Notes: a model not told the origin generated them from the sequence alone. Counted from the first letter of the stretch, positions 36,932-45,014 are shown. The stretch is 64,000 bases of DNA from Paraburkholderia graminis C4D1M (GCF_000172415.1 NZ_ABLD01000009.1:1-64000); one strand, 5' to 3'. Program-made: numbers and translations.

Positions 36932-37552
36932 TCACGCGACATAGCGCGCGACGCTGACGAATTGACACAGACTGCCCGCCAGTACGAACAGGTGCCAGAT
37001 ACCATGTCCGTGCCGGATGCGCTCGTCGTTGATGAAGAAGTAGATACCGGCGCTGTAGATGACCCCGCCGGCCACGAGCCAGGCAGTGCCCGCAGCCGGT
37101 AATGCTTCCAGCAGCGGGCGGACGGCAACGAGCGCGAGCCATCCCATCAGGACATACAGCACCATCGAAACGCTGCGGGTGCGTCGCCCGAGCGTCAGTT
37201 CCTGCACGATGCCAAGAGCGGCAAGCCCCCAGCTCACGCCGAACAGCGACCAGCCCCACGGCCCACGCAACGTGACAAGCGTGAACGGAGTATAGCTTCC
37301 GGCGATCAGCAGATAGATCGCCGAGTGGTCGCATTTCTGCAGCACCGCCTTGACGCGCGGGTTGCGCACGCTGTGGTAGAGCGTCGAGATAGCATACAGC
37401 ACGAACAGCATCGCACCGTACACGCTGAAGCTGACCACCTTGTACGCGTCGCCTTCGACCGCGCCCATCGTCACGAGCGTCACCAGCCCCGCCACCGACA
37501 GCACGGCGCCGACGAGGTGGGTAATGCTGTTCAAACGCTCACCGACATGCAC
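36932..37552 (-). CDS. hemolysin III / TrhA family membrane protein
   Basis: 206 residues, about seven hydrophobic helices, PAQR/hemolysin III family. Conserved features: ERLNSITHLVG at the N-terminus, a helix with STLYHSV, KCDHSAIYLLIAGSYTPF and a C-terminal GHGIWHLFVL. These His/Asp positions form the likely metal site. Family members affect membrane-lipid homeostasis; haemolytic activity is not implied. It stands alone between rhlE and the cytochrome operon terminator. Confidence 0.92.
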   Translation of the reverse strand: MHVGERLNSITHLVGAVLSVAGLVTLVTMGAVEGDAYKVVSFSVYGAMLFVLYAISTLYHSVRNPRVKAVLQKCDHSAIYLLIAGSYTPFTLVTLRGPWGWSLFGVSWGLAALGIVQELTLGRRTRSVSMVLYVLMGWLALVAVRPLLEALPAAGTAWLVAGGVIYSAGIYFFINDERIRHGHGIWHLFVLAGSLCQFVSVARYVA

Positions 37553-37621
37553 GGTCTTTTCTCCTGCACGGTTTCATTGGGGCAAAAGTTGCCGCGGTAA
37601 CTACCCCATGATACCGGTCAT

Positions 37622-37666
37622 CAAAAAACGAAGGGCGCGGCCGCGAATCTCGCAGGCCGCGCCCTT
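37622..37666 (-). terminator. Rho-independent terminator of the cytochrome c operon
   Basis: AAGGGCGCGGCC (37631-37642) pairs with GGCCGCGCCCTT (37655-37666), a 12-bp stem. On the minus strand it is followed by CGTTTTTTG, directly after the cytochrome gene stop at 37684. Confidence 0.92.
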
Positions 37667-37683
37667 GATGCTACAAACGCTGC

Positions 37684-38982
37684 TTAGTCGAGCGGCGCCG
37701 AACGCAGATCGGACACTTGCTGCGGCGACACGGCCGTGCCGTGGTTGCCCCACGACATACGGATGTACGTCACGACCGCTGCGACTTCCTGATTCGACAG
37801 CGACTGTGCGAACGGCGGCATGCCGTACGGATGCGGGTTCGCGTCCGTGCTCGGCGGATAACCGCCGTTCAGCACCATGCGGATCGGGTTGACCGCCGAC
37901 GGCATCTGGATCGACTGGTTGTTCGCGAGCGGCGGGAAGGCCGGCGGCATGCCGAGACCATTGTCCGCGTGGCACTTCGCGCAGTTGTCAGCGTAGATCT
38001 TCTGACCTTGCTTCAACAGTTCGCCGCCGAACTTTTCGGACGTTTCGAGCTGCATCGGCTCAGGTGCTTCGCTCTTCTGCGGAATCGTCTTCAGGTACGT
38101 GGCCATTGCGTTGATGTCCGCATCGCTCATGTACTGCAGGCTGTTGTGGACCACTTCCGCCATCGGGCCGAACACTGCGCCGCGGTTCGACACGCCGGTT
38201 TTCAGCAGATCGGCGATGTCTTTCGTTTCCCAGTCGCCGAGACCCGCTTCCTTGTTCGACGTGAGCGACGGCGCGTACCAGTTCTGCAGCGGGATCAGAC
38301 CGCCGGCGAAAGCCGCCGAGCTGACCGGGCCGCCCATTGCGTTGATCGACGTGTGGCACATGCCGCAATGGCCGAGACCTTCGATCAGATACGCGCCGCG
38401 GTTCCACTCGACCGACTTGGTCGGGTCCGGCTTGTACTCGCCTTCACGGAAGAACAGCGTGCGCCAGCCGATCAGCATGTTGCGCTGGTTGAACGGGAAC
38501 TTGAGTTCGTGCGGACGGCTCGGCACGGCAACCGGCGGCACCGAACGCAGATACGCGTAGATCGCGTCCGAGTCGGCGCGCGTGACCTTCGTGTAGCTCG
38601 TGAACGGGAAGCCCGGATAGAGCAGGCTGCCGTCTTTCGAGCGGCCCGTGTGCATGGCGCGATAGAAGTCGTCCTGCGTCCACTTGCCGATGCCGTACTG
38701 GTCGTCAGGCGTGATGTTCGGCGTGAACATCGTGCCGAACGGCGTGGCCATGGGCAGACCGCCCGCGAATTGCTTGCCGCCGCGCACCGTGTGGCAGGCG
38801 ATACAGTCGCCGGCGCGGGCGAGGTACTCGCCCTTCTTGACGAGCGCGGCCTGGTCGGCCGGCGTTGCCGCCACGGCCGAGCCGTTATGCAGATTGTCGC
38901 CGCCCGACCACAGGACGGGGACGAGTGCAGCAGCCGCGACAACGACAACTGCCGAGAGGGCGAACAAAGACTTGCGTTTCAT
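37684..38982 (-). CDS. triheme cytochrome c
   Basis: 432 residues with an N-terminal signal or anchor helix (SLFALSAVVVVAAAALVPVLW) and three covalent heme sites: CIACH (60-64), CGMCH (206-210) and CAKCH (334-338). The layout matches the cytochrome subunits of membrane alcohol, gluconate or aldehyde dehydrogenases. No flavin or quinoprotein subunit is encoded nearby. It is second in the operon, 21 bases after the diheme gene. Confidence 0.93.
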   Translation of the reverse strand: MKRKSLFALSAVVVVAAAALVPVLWSGGDNLHNGSAVAATPADQAALVKKGEYLARAGDCIACHTVRGGKQFAGGLPMATPFGTMFTPNITPDDQYGIGKWTQDDFYRAMHTGRSKDGSLLYPGFPFTSYTKVTRADSDAIYAYLRSVPPVAVPSRPHELKFPFNQRNMLIGWRTLFFREGEYKPDPTKSVEWNRGAYLIEGLGHCGMCHTSINAMGGPVSSAAFAGGLIPLQNWYAPSLTSNKEAGLGDWETKDIADLLKTGVSNRGAVFGPMAEVVHNSLQYMSDADINAMATYLKTIPQKSEAPEPMQLETSEKFGGELLKQGQKIYADNCAKCHADNGLGMPPAFPPLANNQSIQMPSAVNPIRMVLNGGYPPSTDANPHPYGMPPFAQSLSNQEVAAVVTYIRMSWGNHGTAVSPQQVSDLRSAPLD

Positions 38983-39003
38983 TTGAGTGTCTCTCCCGGT
39001 GCC

Positions 39004-39735
39004 TTATTGCGGTTCGCTGCCGCAGGCAAGCGGAGTCTTCATCGAGCGGGCCGGAGCCGGCACGGGGTTTTGTGGAGCCTGTTGCGTGGAAAGCCACGCA
39101 GCGACCGCGTTGACGTCTTCGTCGGTGAGACGCGTGGCGATGGTGTGCATGCAATCAGGTGCGATTGCGTGGCGCGTGCCCGAACGCCATGCGCCGAGCT
39201 GCGCGCTGATGTAGTCGGAGTGCAGACCGACCAGACCCGGAATGGCCGGCTCCATGCCGGTCAGGCTCTTGCCGTGGCAAGCCGCGCAAGCCGGAATCTG
39301 CTTCGACGCGTCGCCGTTCAGCACGATCTGCTGGCCGCGCGCGAGCGTGGTGGACGAAACCGTCGGCTTGGCCGGCGCCGGATACGGCGGGCGCTGCTTC
39401 GAGAAGTACGTGGCGATCTGATGCAGATAGTCGTCGGAGAGATACGTGACGAGGTAGTTCATGGGCGGATACTTGCGGCGCCCTTCGCGGAAATTCTGCA
39501 ACTGGTTGTACAGATAGTCGGCCGGCTTGCCCGCGAGGCGCGGGAAGTAGTCGTTGTCCGTGCCTTGACCGTGTGTGCCGTGGCAGGCCGTGCAACCTTG
39601 CACGCGCGCTTCCATCGTATCGGGGGCCTTCGGTTGAGTCTGCGCTTTCGCAGCGCTATAGACACCCGCGGAGCCGATCAGCAGAAGGGCAAGCAACGGG
39701 CGGAAAATGCGTCTTGAAGACACGCGTAACTCCAT
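39004..39735 (-). CDS. diheme cytochrome c (c4-like)
   Basis: 243 residues from the ATG at 39735. A signal peptide (RIFRPLLALLLIGSAGVYSAAKAQ) precedes two cytochrome c domains with CTACH (48-52) and CAACH (150-154) heme sites and methionine ligands in each half. Resembles cytochrome c4 electron carriers. It is first in the operon, so both proteins probably work in one periplasmic electron-transfer chain. Divergent from copC. Confidence 0.93.
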   Translation of the reverse strand: MELRVSSRRIFRPLLALLLIGSAGVYSAAKAQTQPKAPDTMEARVQGCTACHGTHGQGTDNDYFPRLAGKPADYLYNQLQNFREGRRKYPPMNYLVTYLSDDYLHQIATYFSKQRPPYPAPAKPTVSSTTLARGQQIVLNGDASKQIPACAACHGKSLTGMEPAIPGLVGLHSDYISAQLGAWRSGTRHAIAPDCMHTIATRLTDEDVNAVAAWLSTQQAPQNPVPAPARSMKTPLACGSEPQ

Positions 39736-40139
39736 CAAAATCGGGGACCTGACCGAACTTCGAGCGGCTCGGTGTGAAGGGCAGCCGGCGCTGCGGCGAC
39801 GCAGCATTCTATCATCGAAGGGTGATGATGACTATTTGCCGCACGCGCGACGCTTGCGGGTGTCACAGGCGTGCGACAGTTTGACGCGCATTGCCGGGCC
39901 CGAGCATGTTCATGCACGCCTTCCGACTTTTTACTGCGTCGTCCACGGTTGCAAGCGCTGTACCCGGCGAACTTTTACGCGCGATGTTGAACCCACGCGC
40001 ACGCGGACCATCGAAGCGTACACTTCCGGGCGCGCCGGGCTGCGCGTTCGATCTGTTCGCGCGGCGCGAGCGGTCTGCTGCATTCCGCTCCAGCCCTGCC
40101 GGCCACTGCCGTTTTCCTGTTCACCGCTATCGGCCTTAC
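39736..40139. other. divergent intergenic region, cytochrome operon / copC
   Basis: About 400 bases with no supported gene; long open frames here are high-GC shadows continuing from copC. It should hold both promoters, but I could not define them by eye. No CueR- or CopS/R-like palindrome was recognised. Confidence 0.45.
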
Positions 40140-40517
40140 ATGAAGCTAATCCATCTTATTCGTCCGGCGCGGCTTTCATTCGCGTTCGGCGCCGCGGCGC
40201 TCTTGCTGACGTCCACGGCATTCGCGCATGCGCATCTCGTTTCCAGCGAGCCGGCTGCCAACGCCGAAGTCGCCGCACCCGCCGAGGTCACGCTGCACTT
40301 TACGGAGCCGCTCGAACCGGCGTTCAGCAAGATCGCGCTCGCCGATGCCAATGGCAAGCCGGCCGCATCGGCTGCGTCGCAAGTCGATAAACAGGATGCG
40401 CGCGTCATGCATCTGCCGCTGCCGCAGTTGGGCGCGGGCCACTACGCGGTGCATTGGACCGCGGTTGCCACCGACGGTCATCGCACGCAAGGCGACTTTG
40501 CGTTCACTGTCAAATGA
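40140..40517 (+). CDS. copC: periplasmic copper-binding protein CopC
   Basis: 125 residues. A signal peptide ending AFA is followed by HAHLVSSEPA, so the mature protein starts with the His-x-His that forms the Cu(II) site in CopC. A DGH near the C-terminus (TDGHRTQGDFAFTV) supplies the other ligands. The methionine-rich Cu(I) loop of plasmid CopC is absent, so this is a Cu(II)-only type. The stop overlaps copD's ATG (ATGA). Confidence 0.93.
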   Translation: MKLIHLIRPARLSFAFGAAALLLTSTAFAHAHLVSSEPAANAEVAAPAEVTLHFTEPLEPAFSKIALADANGKPAASAASQVDKQDARVMHLPLPQLGAGHYAVHWTAVATDGHRTQGDFAFTVK

Positions 40518-41443
40518 GCATCGACGGACTGTGGATCGGGCAGGTCGCGATGGCCGCGCTCATGAATGTCGCGTTTGCGTTTGCCGTCGGTTCGGCGTTG
40601 CTCGGCGCGTGGCTGGCGGACGATGCCAAGGCGAAGATCTCGCCCGCGCAACCCGCGTGGTTGCGCGCGCAACGGTCGTTGCTGACGGCGAGCGTCGTGC
40701 TGGTGCTCGCGGATCTCGGCTGGCTGCTGTATCAGGCGGCGTCGATGAGCGGCGTGGCATTGCCCGCCGCGTTCGGCATGGTGCCGACCGTGCTTTCGCA
40801 AACGCATGTCGGCTATGGCTGGAGCGTTGCCTTCGCCGGCGCGCTGATTTTGCTCGGCACGGCCATGACGAGTCACGGCGGCATGCTGCGCAATGCGCTG
40901 CTGTGGCTCGCGGTGATCGTTATCGCGGCGGGCAAGGCGTCGCTCGGACATGCGGCGGACGCCGGCCTCGCGTCGGCGGCCATCGCGATGCAAACGCTGC
41001 ACGTGCTCGTGACGACCGTCTGGGGCGGCCTCGCGATCACGGCCGGGCTTGTCGCGTTGCCGGCGCTGGGCGCGTCGACGGCGCGCGGCGTGCTGATCCG
41101 CACGGCGACGCAGGTGTCGAATGTGTCGCTGGTCGCGGTCGGGTTTGTCATCCTGTCCGGCATCTTCAATGCGGTGCGGGGTTCGGGCGGGTCGTTGCTG
41201 GCGATCGAGTCGAGCTCGTGGGGCCATGTGCTGATTCTCAAGCTCACGCTCGTCGGACTGGCGCTGGTGCTTGGCGGACTGAACCGCTTCCTCGCGCTGC
41301 CGCGCTTGCGCCGCACGGCATCGACGATGGACGCGCATACCTTCGTCAACGTGCTTTACCTGGAAGCACTTGCGTTGATCGGCGTTCTTGTCGCGGCCGC
41401 CGTGCTGTCGCATAGCGTGCCGGCGTTTGCGGCGCTTGGGTGA
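40514..41443 (+). CDS. copD: copper resistance/uptake membrane protein CopD
   Basis: 309 residues from the ATG that overlaps the copC stop, with about eight hydrophobic helices. The C-terminal half (GVLIRTATQVSNVSLVAVGFVILSGIFNAVRG in pieces, WGHVLILKLTLVGLALVLGGLNRF) is the CopD domain. It probably moves copper from CopC across the inner membrane. Longer in-frame upstream sequence lies inside copC and is rejected. Confidence 0.92.
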   Translation: MSIDGLWIGQVAMAALMNVAFAFAVGSALLGAWLADDAKAKISPAQPAWLRAQRSLLTASVVLVLADLGWLLYQAASMSGVALPAAFGMVPTVLSQTHVGYGWSVAFAGALILLGTAMTSHGGMLRNALLWLAVIVIAAGKASLGHAADAGLASAAIAMQTLHVLVTTVWGGLAITAGLVALPALGASTARGVLIRTATQVSNVSLVAVGFVILSGIFNAVRGSGGSLLAIESSSWGHVLILKLTLVGLALVLGGLNRFLALPRLRRTASTMDAHTFVNVLYLEALALIGVLVAAAVLSHSVPAFAALG

Positions 41444-41486
41444 GGGGTGGTTGGGTGGGTTTGGATGGGGCAAGGCGGCGGTGACT

Positions 41487-41601
41487 GTGCGCCTTGCCGC
41501 GTCACCTCGGGCGACGCGTAGTTCGCACGCGTCGCGTAGACAAGCGGCGGTGCGCCTTGCCGCGTCACCTCAGACAACGCGCAGTCCACACGCGTCGCGT
41601 A
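41487..41601. repeat. 52-bp imperfect direct repeat, 63-bp period
   Basis: 41487-41538 and 41550-41601 share 46 of 52 bases, beginning GTGCGCCTTGCCGCGTCACC and ending CACGCGTCGCGTA. All six differences are transitions. It lies between copD and the convergent DUF2158-like gene, next to its terminator. Confidence 0.85.
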
Positions 41602-41632
41602 AAAAACGCCGCGCAGTTTTGACGCGCGGCGC
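41601..41632 (-). terminator. Rho-independent terminator after the DUF2158-like gene
   Basis: CGCCGCGC (41607-41614) pairs with GCGCGGCG (41624-41631). On the minus strand the stem is followed by TTTTTT (41606-41601). It closes the small-protein pair at 41687-42267. Confidence 0.85.
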
Positions 41633-41686
41633 AGTAGACACGGCCGCTCATCTCAGCAAGCGAATCCGCTAGTACCCGCCAATCCG

Positions 41687-41968
41687 CTACTGCCCCGCAG
41701 CCGACAACCGCCTCTCCACTTGCGCCGGCTCCAGCGTTTCCTCGGGAAACATCTCCTGCATCAGTTCGCCCGTATCGGTGAACCATTGGCAGATCAGCCA
41801 GTTGCCTGACGCGAACAGCACGGGACCGCTCCATGTGACGGTCATCGGCGATCCGCCCGATTTCAGCCTCAGCACATCGCCGACGCCGTACACCGGCCTG
41901 GTGAGCCGGGCCGTTCTGGCGATGCGCGTCGATAGCATGTTCAGCATGTGGCCGCCCGATCGATTCAT
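41687..41968 (-). CDS. DUF2158 (YodC-like) small protein
   Basis: 93 residues. The central GVGDVLRLKSGGSPMTVTW followed by a tryptophan-containing WLICQWFTDTG is the pattern of YodC/DUF2158 proteins, small beta-barrel proteins of unknown function. Internal Met at residues 8 and 11 are alternative starts. Its ATG overlaps the stop of the upstream membrane protein gene (ATGA), so the two are probably translated together. Confidence 0.75.
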   Translation of the reverse strand: MNRSGGHMLNMLSTRIARTARLTRPVYGVGDVLRLKSGGSPMTVTWSGPVLFASGNWLICQWFTDTGELMQEMFPEETLEPAQVERRLSAAGQ

Positions 41969-42267
41969 TCGAGGCCCAGCCGATGCCCGACGATCGGCGC
42001 GCTAAAGAGCGCGATCGCGCAGCCTGCCGCTTTTCCTTCGAGTTCGGCTGCGGCCGCGTGCGCGCCGTAGACATGCGCCAGCACGTCGAAAAGCTGCGGA
42101 ATGCAATAGATGACGGCGGCGGCGATGAACCATTTTTCGAGCGCCGCGATGCGCCAGCCGCGTTCATACGCGACGGCCGCGCCGATGATGCGCAGCACGC
42201 CGAACAGCGCGAGCGCGCCGACGGCCGCCTGTTCGCGCAGCAGATAGTCCGGAATGAATTCGCCCAT
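41965..42267 (-). CDS. small membrane protein, function unknown
   Basis: 100 residues from the ATG at 42267. Three hydrophobic segments (about 14-30, 42-62 and 78-93) suggest an integral membrane protein, with no recognised domain. A longer frame begins 18 codons upstream. The stop overlaps the next gene's start by four bases, giving a coupled two-gene unit. Confidence 0.65.
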   Translation of the reverse strand: MGEFIPDYLLREQAAVGALALFGVLRIIGAAVAYERGWRIAALEKWFIAAAVIYCIPQLFDVLAHVYGAHAAAAELEGKAAGCAIALFSAPIVGHRLGLE

Positions 42268-42599
42268 GAAAGCCCCCGATGCATTTTGTTGTCGAGTGCA
42301 TTTGAGCAAGGACCACGCCATGTGACTGTCTGATGCCGAACAAAGGGCGCGAGCGCCTTTGTCGACGGGGCTTTGCGGGGCGCAGAGGCAAGCGGCGCGA
42401 GCGTCTTGCGAGCGCTGCTGGAGCCGGTTTGGTCCCGGACGTTACGTTACTGAGACGGCCGCGCGTCACGTCGCCGTAACGTGTGGCTGCATCGCGCGAA
42501 TCGCCCGGCTGTCGACGCACAAAAGAGAGCGCCGCCCGCAGGCGGCGCTAGTCAGTTAGTCAGTTAGTCAGCAAACCGGCTCAGTCAGCAAAGCTCCGC
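42268..42599. other. intergenic stretch upstream of the membrane-protein gene
   Basis: About 330 bases. It holds the promoter of the small pair, an inverted ACGTTAC/GTAACGT repeat about 30 bases apart (42439 and 42475), the dgoD terminator and a short TAGTCAGT tandem repeat (42549-42570). No gene seen. Confidence 0.5.
42521..42549 (-). terminator. terminator after dgoD
   Basis: AGCGCCGCC (42528-42536), loop CGCA, GGCGGCGCT (42541-42549). On the minus strand the tail reads CTCTTTTGTG. It lies 51 bases after the dgoD stop. Confidence 0.75.
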
Positions 42600-43748
42600 T
42601 CACCACTCCGCGACGCTGCCGTCCGCGTGACGCCAGACCGGATTGCGCCAGCGATGCCCGACCTTCGCCATCTCGCGCACCTTCTCTTCGTTCACCTCGA
42701 TACCGAGACCCGGACCTTGCGGAATCGACACGAAGCCGTCTTCGTATTTGAAGACTTCCGGGTTCCTGATGTAGTCGAGCAGGTCATTGCCCTGGTTGTA
42801 GTGAATGCCGAGGCTCTGTTCCTGGATGAACGCGTTGTAGCTCACCGCGTCGATCTGCAGGCAGGTGGCGAGCGCGATCGGACCGAGCGGGCAGTGCAGC
42901 GCGAGCGCGACGTCGTAGGCTTCCGCCATCGACGCGATCTTGCGGCACTCCGTGATCCCGCCCGCGTGCGAGGCGTCCGGCTGGATGATGTCGACGTAGC
43001 CGCCCGACAGGATGTGCTTGAAGTCCCAGCGCGAATACAGACGCTCGCCCAATGCAATCGGCGTGTTGGTCTGGTTGACGATGTCGCGCAGCGCTTCCGC
43101 GTTTTCCGACAGCACCGGCTCTTCGATGAAGAGCAGCTTGTACGGGTCGAGCTCTTTCGCGAGCACTTTGGCCATCGGCTTGTGCACGCGGCCGTGGAAA
43201 TCCACGCCGATGCCAATGTCCGGTCCCACCGCCTCGCGCACCGCGGCCACGTTGTTGATGACGCCTTGCACCTTGTCGAAGGTGTCGATGATCTGCAGTT
43301 CTTCCGAGCCGTTCATCTTCACGGCCTTGAAGCCGCGCTCGACCACGGCGCGCGCGTTGTTCGCAACGTCGCTCGGACGGTCGCCGCCGATCCACGAATA
43401 CACCTTGATCCTGTCGCGCACCTGGCCGCCGAGCAGCGCGTGAATCGGCACGCCATGATGCTTGCCCTTGATGTCCCACAGCGCCTGATCGACGCCGGCG
43501 ATCGCGCTCATCGTGATCGGACCGCCGCGATAAAAGCCCGCGCGGTACATGACCTGCCAGTGGTCTTCGATCAGAAGCGGGTCTTTGCCGATCAGATAGT
43601 CCGACAGTTCTTCGACGGCCGCGGCCACCGTATGCGCGCGGCCCTCGACCACCGGCTCGCCCCAGCCGACGATGCCTTCGTCCGTCTCGATCTTGAGGAA
43701 GCACCAGCGCGGCGGAACGATGAACGTTTCAAGCTTGGTGATTTTCAT
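42600..43748 (-). CDS. dgoD: D-galactonate dehydratase
   Basis: Enolase-superfamily enzyme that converts D-galactonate to 2-keto-3-deoxygalactonate. From the ATG at 43748 it has 382 residues, the same as E. coli DgoD. The key residues fall at the expected places: Asp183 and His185 (GVDFHG), Glu209 (FIEEPV), Glu235 (LGERL) and His285 (ALHCPLG). No kinase or aldolase of the pathway is adjacent, so those steps are encoded elsewhere. Divergent from a GntR regulator with a palindrome between. Confidence 0.95.
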   Translation of the reverse strand: MKITKLETFIVPPRWCFLKIETDEGIVGWGEPVVEGRAHTVAAAVEELSDYLIGKDPLLIEDHWQVMYRAGFYRGGPITMSAIAGVDQALWDIKGKHHGVPIHALLGGQVRDRIKVYSWIGGDRPSDVANNARAVVERGFKAVKMNGSEELQIIDTFDKVQGVINNVAAVREAVGPDIGIGVDFHGRVHKPMAKVLAKELDPYKLLFIEEPVLSENAEALRDIVNQTNTPIALGERLYSRWDFKHILSGGYVDIIQPDASHAGGITECRKIASMAEAYDVALALHCPLGPIALATCLQIDAVSYNAFIQEQSLGIHYNQGNDLLDYIRNPEVFKYEDGFVSIPQGPGLGIEVNEEKVREMAKVGHRWRNPVWRHADGSVAEW

Positions 43749-43812
43749 GGCGTGCGTCTCCACTCATTGCGAAATATTCGAGGGTTTCCATGCTACCGCA
43801 CAATCGCGCTAA

Positions 43813-43833
43813 AGTACTATTAATAGTACTATT
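43813..43833. promoter_or_regulatory. candidate GntR operator between dgoD and the GntR gene
   Basis: AGTACTATTAATAGTACT (43813-43830) is a perfect 18-bp palindrome, and AATAGTACTATT (43822-43833) is a second overlapping one. It lies 64 bases upstream of dgoD and just before the GntR reading frame. AT-rich in a GC-rich region. A FadR-type GntR dimer could repress both directions from here. Confidence 0.75.
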
Positions 43834-43904
43834 CGCCACATATTGAGCGGCGCCGCCGCCGGGAGAAAGCTATTCAGCACGATCTGCATGGGCGCGTCGC
43901 GCAT

Positions 43905-44549
43905 TTGCTGGGCACGGCGATTTTGCGTGGCGACTACGCGCCCGAATCGATCCTGCCGCGCGAGGCGGAGTTAATGGGCACTTTGGGCGTGAGTCGCACT
44001 GTGTTGCGCGAGGCGCTGCGCACGCTGACGTCGAAAGGGCTGATCGAATCGCGGCCGCGCGTGGGCACGCGCGTGCGGCCGAGGCACGCGTGGAATCTGC
44101 TCGATGTCGATGTGCTCGACTGGTATTCGCGCGTCGCCGAGCCGATGCAATTCGCGCTCAAGCTGCAGGAAATGCGCGAGATGATCGAGCCGTATGCCGC
44201 CGGTCTCGCGGCGGCTTCGCACGCGGATGACACGTTCGGCGCGCTGGCCGCCGCCCACGCGGCGATGGCCGCGGCGCGCAATGTCGACGAATGGGTAAGG
44301 GCGGATCTGCAGTTTCACCTGAGCGTGCTGATCGCGTGCAGCAACGAATTGCTGATTCCGCTCGGCACACTGATCGAACGTACGCTCGAGGCGCAGCTTC
44401 GGCTGAATGCGAAGCGCGCGGAGGTTTTCAATGCGTCGCTCGCGGAACATACGGCCGTGTTCGAGGCGATTCGCGAGCGCGACGCCGCCGCCGCGCGCGA
44501 CGCGATGGCGCGCCTGCTCGGCGTGACGCGCGGGCGCATCGAGGCGTGA
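43905..44549 (+). CDS. GntR/FadR-family regulator, probable DgoR-like repressor
   Basis: The first ordinary start codon is a TTG at 43905, giving 214 residues: winged helix (LPREAELMGTLGVSRTVLREALRTL) and an FCD effector domain (about 75-205) with metal-site His in LQFHLSVLIA and AEHTAVFEAI. The frame is open back to 43827, and the codons just before 43905 (QHDLHGRVAH) look like the missing first helix of the HTH. An ATT at 43872, six bases after GGGAG, is a possible rare start. Likely controls dgoD. Confidence 0.85.
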   Translation: MLGTAILRGDYAPESILPREAELMGTLGVSRTVLREALRTLTSKGLIESRPRVGTRVRPRHAWNLLDVDVLDWYSRVAEPMQFALKLQEMREMIEPYAAGLAAASHADDTFGALAAAHAAMAAARNVDEWVRADLQFHLSVLIACSNELLIPLGTLIERTLEAQLRLNAKRAEVFNASLAEHTAVFEAIRERDAAAARDAMARLLGVTRGRIEA

Positions 44550-44574
44550 TCGCGCCGGTTCCCGGATGGCTCGC

Positions 44575-44916
44575 TTACTTGGCTTCCGGGCCCGTCGTGG
44601 CCGCGCCCGACGACGGCGCCAGTTCATAACAGCCCGGCACTTTCTTGCTCGCCTCGGAGGCTTGCGAATCGATGCACTTGAAGGCGCTCTGGTCGCGCTG
44701 CACGAAGATCGTATCGGCCGGGCCGCCGTCGGCGCGAGGCGTATTGACGACGGCGACGATCCTGTAGCCGTTCTGCAGAAGCGTCGACAAGGTGGTCTGG
44801 CTTGCGCGCCACTGGTTGTCGGTCGGAGTTTGCGCCTGAGCCGCGCTCACGGAAGCGGCGCCCCAAAGCGCGATCGATGCGATGGCCACGGCGCGCGCGG
44901 CGGTGCGGAACGTCAT
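44575..44916 (-). CDS. small exported protein, function unknown
   Basis: 113 residues from the ATG at 44916, with a strong AAGGAGGA six bases upstream. A cleavable signal peptide (MTFRTAARAVAIASIALWGAASVSAAQA, about 28 residues, shown only as its composition) precedes a short mature domain with a Cys pair (KCIDS and PGCYEL). Helix-strand pattern around LSTLLQNGYRIVAVVNT suggests a compact alpha/beta fold. No known domain recognised. Lies downstream of the tRNA and its terminator on the same strand. Confidence 0.75.
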   Translation of the reverse strand: MTFRTAARAVAIASIALWGAASVSAAQAQTPTDNQWRASQTTLSTLLQNGYRIVAVVNTPRADGGPADTIFVQRDQSAFKCIDSQASEASKKVPGCYELAPSSGAATTGPEAK

Positions 44917-44978
44917 CAACAATCCTCCTTGAAGTTGCGAGTGTCGGTGCCTGAATGAAAAATAGACAGCCAGAAACG

Positions 44979-45014
44979 AAAAAGCCGCTGGACCTTGTGG
45001 GTCAGCGGCTTTTT
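44979..45014 (-). terminator. terminator after the tRNA gene
   Basis: AAAAGCCGCTG pairs with CAGCGGCTTTTT, with an inner GACC/GGGT pairing. On the minus strand it follows the tRNA 3' end by about nine bases and has TTTTTCGTTT behind it. Confidence 0.9.

Noticed and set aside
35284..36957. Long plus-strand open frame antisense to the rhlE helicase
   Set aside because: Shadow of the GC-rich helicase gene and its repetitive tail; no recognisable domain.
41356..41672. Two open frames crossing the 63-bp repeat, one on each strand
   Set aside because: Open only because the repeat period is a multiple of three; they overlap copD's end, show no ribosome binding site and have low-complexity products.
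43779..43846. An upstream ATG (43789) as a shifted start for the GntR gene
   Set aside because: That frame runs into a TGA at 43844 and would need a frameshift; the palindrome also lies inside it.
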